Shown here one piece after another: positions 23,411-36,500 of a stretch of 64,000 bases of DNA. Under the pieces are notes generated by a model, which worked only from the letters and a program-made list of their open reading frames with translations, was not told the DNA's origin and did no database searches. A program made the position numbers and the translations under genes. The stretch is from assembly GCF_910592395.1 (NCBI RefSeq), contig NC_088308.1, positions 992,001 through 1,056,000 of the forward strand, read 5' to 3'. Positions within the stretch are counted from its first letter, which is position 1. Each line of letters starts with the position of its first letter. This DNA is from Lineus longissimus. Its lineage: Eukaryota > Nemertea > Pilidiophora > Heteronemertea > Lineidae.

Positions 23411-24148
23411 CTGAAAGTTGACGTTTGCACGAATAATGTCCGTGTGCTGATGATTAATGTAAGCTCGGGTGAATAAAGGCCTCCACCCGCACTGCTGCTG
23501 CGTAAATCAGGGGGAAAGAGAGGAAACATCCTTATCTACGCACAAGTGTGTGGAGGCCGTAAAGGGTCCGAGTAAAAGTAAACTTCACTATTGGTCTCAA
23601 TCTCCCAGATATCGCATGACATGGCATGGGTTGCTTTCAGCTGTCGTGACATGGGGGGGGGGGGGGGGGCAAAAGGCTCTATGCGGGTTCTAATAGATTT
23701 AATAGCCAATCTAAGATTTCAAGGGTGAAAAACACCTAACTATCGCTTTCGTTCTTGTTTCAGGGCTTCACAGAAGCCTGGTGGTTTGAGCCTTTACCTT
23801 TCTTTATCTGTCCCTTTCTAAAGAGATTGCCAAAGCATCCTTTCCTGATCACAACATCATCATCAAGTGAGGAGATTGTGCCTCTGTCTTCGCTCCTCTT
23901 AGTTGTTACCCGCTAAGAAACAAAGAAGGTGTGAAACAAACTATATTCGCGGGCGGCTCTGGCAAAGTCAGTCTGAGGCCTTTTCCAGTATACCCACAGG
24001 CGCCATCTCACAATAGAGTAGAACACTTATGATTAGGACACTCATTTCTGTAACACTGGCGACTTGTTAGAAGTACAATGTTACGTTTGATTCTCCAAAT
24101 CTTTGTTTACAAGAAGTTATTTTGACTTTAGGAGAAGGGAAACCCTTT

Positions 24149-24497
24149 CTACCTCTTCTCCCAAGCATCAATGCGTTGCTGTCGTCTACTTAAGGCAGCT
24201 CCAGGACCGGCCTCAAACTCCGCCCTGGGACAGGAATTATCATCTTCATATCTCTAAAAAGGGATCGTTAGTGAGCAGCTAATATCGTTTGGTCATGAGA
24301 ATTTGTCTTACCATGGCCTCATCAAATACACCATGAAGTTTCTTTTCTTCTTTGCGTCTTCGTTTCTCCTGCCTTCTATTCCTGCGGCCAAGGCGGGATC
24401 TAAACTCCCTAAATCTCTCCAGCAGACGATGCAGTTTGCCTCGGAGTCCCGTCAAATGGAAATCCTCACTGCAAACTACCGCCGGTAACTCTTCCAT
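24149..24497 (-). CDS. Small basic protein or first exons of the kinase gene
   Basis: Exon 24312-24497 starts at ATG 24495-24497 (MEELPAVVCS) and is rich in Arg/Lys (RRNRRQEKRRRKEEKK). It ends at a good donor (ATG/GTAAGA). A second exon 24149-24253 follows a TTTTTAG acceptor in phase 0 and ends with TAG after IDAWEKR. Taken alone this is a 96-residue protein that could form a basic helix. A GT at TTAA/GTAGAC inside the second exon would instead join in phase with the kinase exon at 23410, which lacks its own start and lies on the same strand. I cannot choose between the two from sequence, and I recognise no family. Confidence 0.5.
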
Positions 24498-24499
24498 TG

Positions 24500-27400
24500 C
24501 TTCTAATTCACTTGTATTGCCAGCAAAATCAGCAAGAATACTGTAACATTTCTTTCGTTGTGATGCAAATGACGTTGCTACGAAGTGACGTTTCTGGAAA
24601 TGACGTAACGACTGTTATCAACCAATAAAACGAGACGTCAGGTATGACGTCACAGTCCAAGCACTGCTTTGAGCATTGGGGGAATTTGGCAATTTGAAAG
24701 CTGGAACTTTTTGCGTTTTATTCCTACAACAACACATAACACTGTCTTCGGAGAAAGCAAAAGGCTGTTCGTTGTGTCAAAAGGTAGATGGAGACACTTT
24801 CAGGCCTACTTTCGGCCACCTGCCATACTTGTGAATCAACGCGGAGGGAGGAGAAGAGAATTTTGCAACCCATTACACTCCTGTCATTTCTTGAAGTAGG
24901 CCTATATAAAAGCCATTGTCTTCGTCAATCTTTCGCCAGTGGTCACGTCTAGATTTGTTCAATGCCCGGCAAATTATCGTAATCCTAGATGCCGAAGGGT
25001 TATTGAAAAGTGATTTATCTGCAAATCCTTTTTTGACATGCCAATACCTGAAACAATTTGATTTCAACCTTTGACGTGTTGGGCTCTTTTGGTGAAAATG
25101 AAAAGCCGCGACTGATAACCAGGTCGCAGTTCTGACGTAACCCCAGACACACAGAGATAAGCTTATAGTCGGGGGGGGGGGGGTATCAGGGACCTCATGC
25201 TAGCGCATCACTTAAGGCCCGTTTTGACACATTGGAAAAATTCAAATTCATACTGCCAATAACCGATCGCACAGTGCCTTTAACTTTGATAATATCAATT
25301 AATACGTTTAAGCCATTTGATAAGTGTCCCATGACAGCGATGTTTGTAGAGCTCTTATCGATTCATGTTTGGTCCGACTTGGATCATATTTGGCAAGGGA
25401 ACGCCTTCCCAGAACTCCGGCATGTCACGTACTCGATTTTATAGGAGTGTTTGTGTGTTTTGTTTAGTTCTCACGTCACGACAAAGTTTTTTGTCAAATC
25501 ATATCACTGTAAACTCCTTCGAGTGAAGGGATGAACAGCTGAGTACAGCAGACATTAATGCAGGTGCGGAAATATCCTTCGTAAAAAGCACAATCTCCTA
25601 AAGCATTACTGGTCGAAGTTATGTGTTATGACGTCGATCATGATGTATTAAGAAGGTATGCCCGAATTGATAATGTTATCTGCACTTGACACTCTGACTG
25701 TTTGAGCGAACATCCGTGGTCTATCTCTGGCTCGCAACAACCAGTTGTAGAAATAGCTCAACATGGGTCAAGAGCCAATAGAAATGTATAACAGAGGTGT
25801 TCAATCATTCCAACATGAATACCAGATTAACCATTTACGGACAAACTTTATAACGAGGATTGTCACCGGACTAACAGTTTTTCAGGGACTGTGTGCTGTG
25901 AGATATATAGATCACACATTGACTTCATCATTATTAGAAATCGTAGCCGAAAGCTCGTCCAGCGCATCCAATTCTCACAATCAGCACCCACCACGTGCCA
26001 TCACATGGCACATTACAACCACCAAGTGACCAATAAACATCCATTATATGTTCCGTGTCTCATTAATACAGACAACATCGGATAATTTGGTACTAAAAGG
26101 CAACAATTCCATATCTTCTTGATGAAATATCAGCTCTGTATTCCCGCGCACTGATGCACGACCAAAGGGTTTCGTTGGTTGCTCAAACTAGACATCATTC
26201 TGTGTCTGACTGGTTACCAGTGTTGGTACATGTACCATTCAAGCCTGGCGGCGACGAGGGTCTATAATTGAATGCAATCGCTGCAAGGCTTGTTACCGCC
26301 TGAAATAGAGCCTAACCCGGGGAGCCTATATAATATAATGATGTTGTTTCCTTCGCCGGGTTTCGGTATCGGTGTTTCTATGCTGTCTGATCTGTATCCA
26401 CCAAGCTTCTAGAATAGAAACCATCATCTGTTTGTTCAGTGAATGATGATAGCTATCTTGGCCGAGAACACTCCTCAATCATCACAGCCGCAACAGAACC
26501 AGATTATGGAACCTGAAGACATGAGAGTTATTCCGGAATATGGATGTTGTTTATGAAAGTACGCGTGGCATATGTTGTGTGAGCATACCGTGAAGGTTTG
26601 TGCTGTCTGTTCTGGTCTGCAACTGTAAGAGATAATAAAGTCCATTTCTTCCAACCTGGACTGGACCGGAGGCCATCTACTCTTCAAGGGAAATCAGGGG
26701 GTTTTTCACACAGTATGCAACTCATTTTGGTTTCGTATATACCCTTTTACAGGCGCAACTGTTTCACAACGATTAACTTGAATTGCTTTTTACCGTCAGA
26801 GAAAACAAGCTTTTCGAAAGTGAAGATAGTCGACAAGCCTGTCGGGTGCGACATTTAGGCAAATATGTATACCTTTTATAAAACCAACCTTTGATGAAAC
26901 ACACCATGTGAGAATCCTTGAGAGGGGTTCTACCGAAAACAGAAAAGGTATCATGCACTTTCAGCGGGGAAAAAGATATCTTCATTTCTAGAAGAAACCA
27001 TGACCAAAACACGAAAAAAGGATAAAAAAACCGAGTTGCCAGTTACCTCTATTGAACATTTTAAAGATTTCTATGTCAGCATTGCAGTCTGAAGAGAGGG
27101 GAGATTGATGCACAATGACATATGAGCATAATGGCATTGGATTCTTGGCATGTTTTCTCTAGTTGAATTACCCCCGTCATAGGTAAGCGCGGGCCCGTGG
27201 CTACATCGCCATGTTTTAGCATCCATCAAGACGCTTATTACAGTGTAACAAGTTTAACGTTTTTATGCCGCTTCAAGTACCGCGTGCTTATCATTATACC
27301 GTAGAACTAACTCTGTTACAGTATTCTGCTACGTACTTTTTCCAGGATATGTTTGTGCTGCCAATAAAGAAATATGCTTCAGAAATGTTCTGAAAAACTG

Positions 27401-28200
27401 TTTCACACCACCAGACCAAGAAGTTGTCAGCTTGGATGAGAAATGATCTCAGAATTGATATACACGCGTCTTCATTTATCCACAAATATACACAACATCA
27501 ATATAAACCTCTGAATATAACTTAGAAGAAGTAATTAGTCAAACCTAAAAACGAGGACGTTTTGACTGTATCTCGCTAACCAGGGGACGCCGACATTTTT
27601 ACACTCTGATACAATACTGGTCGTAAGTCACGTCAACCAGAAGTCCGGGCCAGGACTGAACTTGAAACAGAGAATATCAAACACTGGGCCTAAAAGTCAC
27701 CAGAACCGAACAAGAAACGATAGCTTTGCCCTCCAGCCGACCTGTCGTCAACAATTGTTTCACAGCGAAAATATTTTCACACAAGTTGAGCAAAAATAAG
27801 ACAAGTCAACAGTAGATTAAAGCCTTGTGAATGGGGACAATGATGGAGGTGCGTTAAAGGGTCCTTGTCCCAAGCACCCTCAAGGTTAAACCAAACTGGC
27901 TTTTGCTCTCCAAGTAATTGCCTCGAAGAGCCTCTTGACTGGAGAGCACACACCTTTGAATAGCAGATCAAGAGGCCAAGACAAAGGAAGGAGAACATGA
28001 GTGAGGTTTCATGTTTTATAGTGCTTGTTTTGGGGGTTTACCCTCGATCTAATAGACCCTCTAGGGTCAATAAAACCTAGTTTTCACAATGTACAGGTTG
28101 ACTGTCGGTTATCTGGGGTATGCACATTCTATTTGAAATTCATACATATCTGACATACATTATGTATAAACATGTATACATTGATAATAAAATAAAGTGT
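24500..28200. other. Gene-poor spacer
   Basis: No ORF here has convincing composition or splice context. Poly-G runs occur near 23653 and 25171. Small open frames at 25763-26029 (plus) and 27777-27998 (minus, hydrophobic N-terminus) look like chance. Confidence 0.5.
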
Positions 28201-28247
28201 GGGCTGCTGCTGCTGCGGAAGTCAAATCTACCATTCCTCAGCCGCAA

Positions 28248-28541
28248 TCAACCCTCCCTCGTCCACCTGCCCTTGTCGTGATCTCGTAGACAGTTTCTCG
28301 GGCACATTACATTACACCCTGTAGCCCCGCAGTTAGAACACAGCACACATACAACAGTTCCTCCCAAACTGACTTCCTTACTCCGAATTGGACAACACGA
28401 ACTCAAGTCGGAACGTTCTCGAAGGAAAATGTCTTCATGATAAACCAAAGGCTCCTCACCAAAGAACAGTGGACGATTGATAGAAGGATCTCGTGTACAA
28501 GGGTTAACGAACCTTATCTGCGAGCCGCTGATGTAGGCCAT
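28248..28541 (-). CDS. Possible cysteine-rich small protein or exon
   Basis: An open frame from ATG 28539-28541 gives 97 residues. The second half is cysteine-rich in a regular pattern (SCCPIRS, VCVLCSNCGATGC, CPRNC), which is unusual for chance translation and resembles a small zinc- or disulfide-stabilised unit. There is no signal peptide and no clear poly(A) signal nearby. It could be one exon of a larger gene. I do not recognise the family and support is modest. Confidence 0.3.
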   Translation of the reverse strand: MAYISGSQIRFVNPCTRDPSINRPLFFGEEPLVYHEDIFLRERSDLSSCCPIRSKEVSLGGTVVCVLCSNCGATGCNVMCPRNCLRDHDKGRWTREG

Positions 28542-28599
28542 AAACAATGGGGTTGGGTGATAAGATGCATTGTTTCGGAGCGACCCAGCTAAACGTAAA

Positions 28600-31500
28600 A
28601 TGACAGGTCAACAATCAACCAGGGTTGAACTCAGCATCACATGATGGCTAGAATGCAGAAGGGACTATCTCACAATCTTGTTTTGAGGCCGAGAAAATTG
28701 CACAACCATCTTGTAGGCAATTTGTGAAACATCTGACAGCATGATATTCTGTTTTCATACGCCAGTTATACTTGGAAACCATTTGAAGGCAGGACCTCAT
28801 AAGCCATGGCCATTCCCCAGTAACCAGAAACCAGCGAAAGCACTGGGAAAGAATCGGCACACAGTTGGAGTGTGAGTTGCTATTTAGATTGGACAAGCTC
28901 GTAAACTTTCAACAGAAGCTGGCATAGGTTACGTACTTTCGTTGACCCTATACAGTCATGGTCATATTATAACCTTTGAGAGATGAGAGGACGAGTTGTG
29001 GTTGTCAATCACGACTCACAAACAGTACGATGAAGGAGGAGAGAATGTCATCAACATCACATTTTCGAATCAATCGTTGCACAATTTCAGAAAATAAATT
29101 CGATAGAGAATCTGATAGCTCGGCATTTAACGAGCAATAAGCTACTTTGTGGAAAGATAATATCACCGAGAGACGTTTTCCTTTAACCATCGTGAAGTAA
29201 CCACCTCGTGCATCTTGTTATAAAGAAATCTGTGTTCAATGTCGCTGATAAACAAATAAATCCTGTAAGCGATATCAAATACTGTTCTTCATAGTCAAAG
29301 TATCTGATTCATGCATTTGGAGAAGAAAAAGGCGCTTCCATTGTCTTCAGTCAAGTTGATATCAAACAGGTGCGTCCTAAATACATTAAAAAAAGAAACT
29401 TGTATCGGGTCTTATTCAATAATTGGTTTCATTGACACAAAAATCTGTTGATCTAAGCAGTCATTTTTACCATCAGACAGTATCATGCTGTGGGAACAGG
29501 CTCTCTCTCCCCCACACGTTCCGTGAAAACACACATTGGAATGACATTTCTTGAGGCTATGTGCTGTATATCTACAGATGGAAAGAAAAAATTAAACATA
29601 AGTCAAGAGTAAACATCAATATCCGTAACGCCTGAAGGTGAGGAGTTTTGTGAAATAGCCTACACCGTGGAAAGCGTCAGGCGATCTATACGCAGAAACA
29701 GCTGAAAAGTTCAGCTTCGCATGTAAAAAGGTCGGGTTCACGTAGGATTCACGTTGCCACTTGTCATGGTTAACGTGTGTCACTTCTCGCGAGAACAGAC
29801 TTGAAAACAACAAGAGTGACATCGTACGCGTAGCCTGCGTTTTGGAAATGACTTGTTCGTTGTCACAAGTGACTAAGTAAACTCTCTATATATGTAAACC
29901 CATTTAGTCGGATAGCTCGTTGCCAAGCGAGCTACATCTCTTTCAGGCCACGAGAGCACTCCAATTAAGTAAACTCAGAGGCTATACTTCTTGTTAGCTT
30001 CTGTTGGGGACCAGCGAAGGTTGACCGTCGCTGTGGACGCACAGAGTTTTGTCATCCCGGATGTCAATGAATACCATATGTTATAATCTATACGACCCTG
30101 AAGATATCTTGGATCCAGCAGTGACCATGAAAGAGAGATTTAGGTCAGATCGAGAAGAAAGGTAACCCGCTCACTTGAGGCAAAACAATTGAAATGTGTG
30201 ATTTTGACCGTCAGCTTCAAAATTAGGACTGGGTTCCGCCACAATCAGTAGGAACAAATGACATTTTCAAGATTAAGGAGTCTCCAGGGGATTGGACTTT
30301 TTCGGCATGCTTTTGGTTGCAAATTGACTTCCGGTATGACAAACTTTTTCAAAACAACCAATTAACAATATCGTGAATAAATTTATAATTAAATCACATT
30401 AAACTACATTGATATCTCGAGCGAACGTATTTACACAATATCTTACAGAATTATATACTCCCTGAATTCATAGACTCAAAGAAGGAAAGCACTACCATCG
30501 TAAGACAGCGGTAAATTGTGGTAAAGGCCTGTACACACCGGATGCAGTGCTGAATGAGTCGGATGACGATAGAAATGCCTCGGAAGTCTGTTAAAGACAT
30601 TCGTACCAAAGCACCAAGACATCATTTTCAGGGCGCAGTCCGTCATCCTGATCGTCTTTGGCTCGACCGGGCGACAGGACGAGGCCAGCCCACTCTGCGG
30701 CGCCCGCAGTGAAGGCGAATGTCGCTGATGATGCTTTCCTTCCCCAAAACTCTACATATCTAACCCAGAAAGGCACAAGGGAGTCAACATCCACCACGAC
30801 AATCTTTTTCAGAAGATGGTGAACAAAAGTTTCTCTAAAGGAGGAGCTTTTCATAAAATCAGGCGAGATATATCATTATCTCAGGTTTGATGTCTCCGTT
30901 CTGTAAGATGAGATAACCATGAAATGATATTATAAGATTTTAACCATTTAATGACATAGGCAACGTGTACACTCTCATCATGACTTTGTATTTTCATGAT
31001 AATAGTTCTTACATACCAACAGTGACCCTTAAATCATGTCTATGTTGACTCAAGTCTGGGGTCATTGCGGAGGTCATGGTTATTAAGATATGGAGAAACT
31101 TGAGACCAAATGTTTCATTCAGAACTATTAGATGACTTTATCACGCCGAGATTTGAATTGAAACGCTATCTCAACTTAAATTTGGAGCGGGCACAGTGCA
31201 ATATTTGGTCATGGCTGATTGCAGCACAAGGAGAAGACGTTGGCGTGGAAAGTGGGAAAGTTGATGACTGGACGAACCGACTCGCGTGACAACTTTGATT
31301 GTACAAATTTCGAACTTTGAAAATTGACAGACGTTTCCTTCTCAAACGCGCAAGTCGTTTTCCCTTTCACGATACCGCTTTATGAAGAAGTTGCTCTCGT
31401 CGACACTTATGAATATTTTATACAATGTACATGCTTGGTTACTTTAGCACATCAAATGACATCAAATGACATCAAAGCTATACGTATTTACAATGCTGTA

Positions 31501-32472
31501 CTAGCAAAACAAGACCTAAACACATTTGAACCTGTTTTGGATGTTAGCGAAAGAATAGTACATGTAAATTAGATACGAAATTGACGAGGGAAAAACATGT
31601 AAATTTATCAGCCGACTGCAGTTTTTGATGTTATTTTTCATTTTGGGCCTCATCAATTGACCCGTGAGCCTCCAATTACGGTTTTATATATTTTTTTCAA
31701 GAAAAGATTGTGTGACATAACCCCAATGCGATCTCTCCCAGTTCGTGCCCAAGTTTCTTGTATAAAGCCACGTGACTTATCCTTGTCGAAATGTATGCCT
31801 TATCTCATACCTACATGTGCGAAGTATAGGCGTTGTTATCGTATATAACGCGATAGTTAAACGACTATTAAGAACTTAATTCACTTTATCTGCTTGTCTT
31901 TCTATGTGCATCACACGGGACACAATTATAAGGTCACTTAAAACACTTTGTTCCCGTTTCTTAATCCACTGTTTTCGGCTGAGCCCACAAGCACTGGCTT
32001 TGAGAGCAAAAGTCCGAGAACCATTATCTTGTGAAGTACTTTCCAAGCGTATTGTTGACAGAAAATGTAATCCACATGACTTCACGCCTAATAAAGTTAG
32101 GGACAGACCGTCCCTTACCGCTTCCATTGTAATCCACAAGGTCCGCCTGAGGGCGAATTCACCGAATGTTTCTGAATTGGCGTCCCTTTAAATCACAACC
32201 GCGTTTAAACTCGTCGTTGAACGCCTATCCAGTTTTCACAAGGTTTCGTGCAAATAAACAGAATAATCCATTTCTACCGAAAACCGAAACGCGGAGTTTC
32301 CGTAACGATGAAACAATGTGGAAGCAAATAGGGAGCGAAAAACGAAATCCCATTGTCATGACAACCGCGTGCGGACACTGGTCACTACAGAAAGCTCCCG
32401 GAAAACTCCAAGATTGAGACAAAGAATATCCTCCACAGGAAAAGATGTTCCTATTCTCGCTGTAAAAACACC
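28600..32472. other. Gene-poor spacer
   Basis: No coding segment is supported. A copy of the dispersed repeat also found at 5758 lies at 30638-30730. The rest is AT-rich unique sequence in which I see no gene. Confidence 0.5.
30638..30730. repeat. Dispersed repeat, copy B
   Basis: GTCATCCTGATCGTCTTT and CCGGGCGACAGGA match copy A at 5758-5842. The downstream part has diverged (GCCCACTCTGCGGCGCCC). Confidence 0.5.
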
Positions 32473-33516
32473 TCAAGGGCAAGTGCAGAAGCAGTTTGCA
32501 ATGACTGGATAGGGAATTTTAAGCCATTTACATTTAACTTTCGGTATTTCGGCTCGTTCCCTTTTCGCAGCACGTTCATGGGCGTACACGGAGCTCCTCA
32601 GTTCTTTGGGAAGCTGTTCGTAGCCGTTCAGATACATCATTTGGTTGAATCGTCGGCCGCGCCTCAAACCCGACCGTGTCTTGGCTTTGCGTCCCCTGCC
32701 AGACCCGCTTGTTCCGCGGGATCGTCTGCAATGCCATCTCAGGATATAAACAGTGTGACTGCGGACGGGGACGCACCTCATACCGGGGGGCCAGGAGCAC
32801 GGGCTATCGTTCGTACACTCCCCGCGCTTAACCCACCGCGGCCAATAAAAGTCACCAATATCGTGCCAAGTGAACTGAACAGGACATGCAGCCTTCCTGA
32901 TCAGCCAGTCTTTGAAGACATTCAACAGAGCTGGAGGGGGCATGAAGGACATACCACTGGGGTCCTGGAAGGTGAAATTCAGCTTGTCCAAAGATACCAT
33001 CAGGTCTGCGTCCGTCTTGTAAGCGATCCCCGTCGCCTGTTTGCTCCGCATTGCCTTCGGTCTCTCAAACGACATCCATTGTGGATCATAGTCGTCGGCC
33101 AGTAGACGCAGCAGACGTTTTTCTCTCAGATTCTTCTTTTTCGGTTTATATTTGGTGTAATCAATAGCAATAGGTTCATATTGATTCCTTACCCTCTCCC
33201 GCTCGACCTTGCCGTTTGAACCTGTGATTTTATTGGGCGGGTCTGATACCCCTTTTGTGACCTTCCTTGGGTCTGGCGTTGGGCTCTCTATCTTCCCATT
33301 GTCTATGTCCTCATCCTCATCTGTCTCATCAATAACTTCAATAGTTTGTTTCTTATTGCCTACGGGAGCTGGGTCCCTTGTCTCCACAGTCACACTCACA
33401 CTGGGCGGCTCAATGTCCGTCCCGCTCGAGGACAAATCATCTCTGTCCTCGGCCAAAATCTGCACCGCAAAAGCGGCCAGAAGTCCGTAAAGAATCAAAT
33501 GTTTGAACATAGTCAT
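32473..33516 (-). CDS. NOG: Noggin-like secreted BMP antagonist (intronless)
   Basis: A single exon of 347 residues, from ATG 33514-33516 to TGA 32473-32475. This start is chosen because it begins a clear signal peptide (FKHLILYGLLAAFAVQIL); the frame stays open for 98 codons upstream without one. The C-terminal half carries the Noggin hallmarks: DDYDPQWM (as in vertebrate HYDPGFM), CPVQFTWHDIGDFYWPRW, SWPPGMRCVPV, ILRWHCRR and the terminal PYPVIANCFCTCP. Noggin is a secreted cystine-knot dimer that binds BMPs and blocks their receptors. This protein is longer than vertebrate Noggin because of an acidic N-terminal region (DETDEDEDIDNG) and a basic insert (GRGRKAKTRSGLRRGRR) between the last strands, which could bind heparan sulfate. 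The lack of introns agrees with vertebrate Noggin genes. Whether it is the noggin orthologue or a noggin-like paralogue is unresolved. Confidence 0.92.
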   Translation of the reverse strand: MTMFKHLILYGLLAAFAVQILAEDRDDLSSSGTDIEPPSVSVTVETRDPAPVGNKKQTIEVIDETDEDEDIDNGKIESPTPDPRKVTKGVSDPPNKITGSNGKVERERVRNQYEPIAIDYTKYKPKKKNLREKRLLRLLADDYDPQWMSFERPKAMRSKQATGIAYKTDADLMVSLDKLNFTFQDPSGMSFMPPPALLNVFKDWLIRKAACPVQFTWHDIGDFYWPRWVKRGECTNDSPCSWPPGMRCVPVRSHTVYILRWHCRRSRGTSGSGRGRKAKTRSGLRRGRRFNQMMYLNGYEQLPKELRSSVYAHERAAKRERAEIPKVKCKWLKIPYPVIANCFCTCP

Positions 33517-36500
33517 ATTCCGAAATCGTTTAGTCACATCTGAATCGGTTTTTATCCAACCGAATGAAGACAAAATATCCGTACAAGTCACGATCTGGTA
33601 TCGCCAAGAGTAGTCCGTTATCTGCGAGTTGGATGTGCTGTCCCTGTGACGCGGCACAATCATGCGCACCGCCGCCAACCCACCACCGCCTGGTTGGCGT
33701 GTGCGACCAAATAATAGGACAGCGCCAAGACAGAACAAGGGGAGTGTTTTGTGGGGAAATAATTGAACATTTAAGTAGAAATAATCACAACAGTAAATGA
33801 CAATGATCATTAAGTAAACTTTTTATTTGCTAAATGCTTGTTTACTATAGCTTTAACTTCTATACCGTATACTCATTAGTTCAGGATCACAGAATATTGT
33901 CTCCATATAGGTATAAAACCAACATCTACATACTGTATACTCGGATAAGATAAAGGAAAGAGGCATCGTGCATCGCGCAAGGTACAGTTATGCGTGCCTC
34001 TGAAACAAAATGTCTGCATAAAATGTAGACTGGTATGTATATGCCATGAGCCTGCAGATAGTCCCCATCCATGTATTTTAAACTTTTGCTTTTGCATTCT
34101 GTCCCCTTGTCTTATAAAGTCGCCTTTAGAGTATTCCAGCACAGCTTTTAGAGTCTTTCACTGCCTGAGGGGCCATCTGCTCCCAACGTTTGCTAGCTGA
34201 TAGTATCTATCCAGGCAATTCAATATGACTGTGTCGCCGAGGAGAAAAACTCGACCGCTGACTAACGCTGTTTATTTAGTCTTAGTCACATCGCACCATT
34301 ATCGATCAACAATGTTGAACCAGCAAACAGCAACACAAATATTTATGAGGAAAAAATTGAATTAATTAGCAATTAAATCATTATGTTGTTTGTGATATAC
34401 TTTAATGTTGCAAACTTGTAATAAAGCTGGCACTTTTGCCACATAAAATATCATTTGGAGGGCATCGGTTCGGATTTGAGTGTGAAATTATTTATCTCAG
34501 TCAACAAATGTGTCTACATTTTGGATCCACTTTCCATCTGCCTCGGGAAAGAAGCTGTAAATTAAGACTGAACAGGATTCATCTCCAAGTAGTTGTCATG
34601 ATGAGTAATGATAAACGATGTTGACATCATGCGTACATGACGTATACGTGTGATGACTATCTAGGTTGCTTGCCCAGTATAAGGGCAATCAACCTGGAAT
34701 AGATATATAGGTTAAGTTTTGCGTCACGCAGGAACAAACTTTATCAAGTCTTAACACTACCCGAGACGTGCTGAGAATGATGGCACCATGCAGGCGGATA
34801 CACGCCTATATCAGAGTCTTCCAATATGCCTATATATTCCCTATATTGATAAAAGAAGTTTGTCAAAACCCCAGCTGGAAGGATAGCGTTCATTCCTTGA
34901 AGCTCTGTTCGACAACAATTTTAGCCATCAATAAAGTGTTAATCATCCAGTGGGGAGCCACCCCAAGGCCAGACACTCGTCAGTTGTGATACGTGGAGAC
35001 AAGTTTCAAGCAAAGAAAACAACGGGTCGTAAAAACCAACATGGTTTGCCAAGGTAAATAGTCAGATTGAGCTGACTACAAGGTTAGTTTAGGACAAAGA
35101 AATGTAGAGAATTGTGTTTGGTGAGATAGGATTCCGGTGCTTCAGGTTAATTTTGAAGCTTTCAGGAATCCAGCTTCAATTACAGCGGGAACCGCCGGCA
35201 AACGCGGGAAATCGCGCGGTTTTTACAGGCTTTGAATCAATTTTGATGTGAGTTATTGGAACTGGCCTCAAAGCCATTGGATGCAGGGGTTTTCCACTGT
35301 AATGCGATGAGGCCCTTCACATCGCTATGAGCCATCTTTGCGCGATGATTGAAGGTCGTCTGTTCATAGACTTCTCCCTGGTTATGCTCCCTATTCACAC
35401 TAAGATGGCCATTTCAGCGACGCTTTGAGAGTAATTTTATATATCATCCTTCATTGAATTCACCGAAATATCTAGTGATTAATCAAGGGTCTTTAGTATC
35501 ACAGTTGTTGTTTTAATGTCATTGACTCCAGGCAAAATTTTATGGTCTCCTCTGTCACCTCCATGCACGACCAACTCGTGAATTGCTTCTTCCGCGTTCT
35601 GCTGAAAAGCAACGCCGAAGATAAACTTTTCCACGAACTTTCAGCCTAAGGCGTTAGGTGGTGATAATGATGACCAATGGTTCCGGGGATCCGTGACGGT
35701 CAAGCGCCACTGTGACTGCTGTCAAGTTTATAATTTGAGAAGATAGACTTCCTGTAATTTCACTGTTTGTCTTTTTCTCTGAAGTGATCAGCCCGCACCT
35801 CAGCACCTTGGGGTAACGTTAAACCAACTTGCTTATTAGCAGTTCGTAAACACTGCCAATTCATATTACGTTGTTTTTACACGTAAACATTATCACTGCA
35901 ACCAAGAATATGCAATCCAAGATGTTTGGGATGTTTTGAAATGAACTAAACGATATTGACATAAGGGAAAACAACTGAAACTGATCATTTTTCCTTGGCA
36001 TGGATTGGTTTTGAAGTGGCCCATGACCAGCACAAGGACACACTCGTAAGTTTAGAGAAGGAGCATGCCATAACCAGTCAGTATGACGTAACTTGTGTTT
36101 GTAATGCGTTACACCATAAGCTTACAGTGGTGAACCTCTTTGTTCTCCCTCGCTCTATCCGTTGAAGTCGATCAGCTGAGACGCGTTCGTTAAGACCGTG
36201 AAGGCAAAGCGCTTTGAGACAGTCCAATCTGGATAAAGGCGCTTACCTAAGATACATCGTAACTGTGATGTAATGATACTTACACTCTGGCGCAATATCC
36301 TCTTTACAAGCGGATCCAGTATGAAAGGCCAAGTTGAAGGAGAAGCGGAGGCTGGTGCTTGGTGATATACCCGGCCGGTGAGGAGGATGACACGATGTGG
36401 CATCGTTGCTTCCTCCTTGAAGTGGCGGAGGAAGACACTACAGATGACTGATGTCCTCAATAAAAATGATTAAACCCATCAGTTGAAGTACATTAGTAAC

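Noticed and set aside
25763..26029. 88-codon plus-strand frame with a nearby AATAAA
   Set aside because: No recognisable domain, no splice sites and ordinary noise composition.
27777..27998. 73-codon minus-strand frame with a signal-peptide-like start
   Set aside because: A second hydrophobic stretch at the C-terminus and no resemblance or gene context; chance cannot be excluded.
33517..33810. Extending the noggin-like protein to the upstream in-frame ATG at 33810
   Set aside because: It would bury the signal peptide about 100 residues inside the protein; the start at 33516 fits a secreted Noggin.
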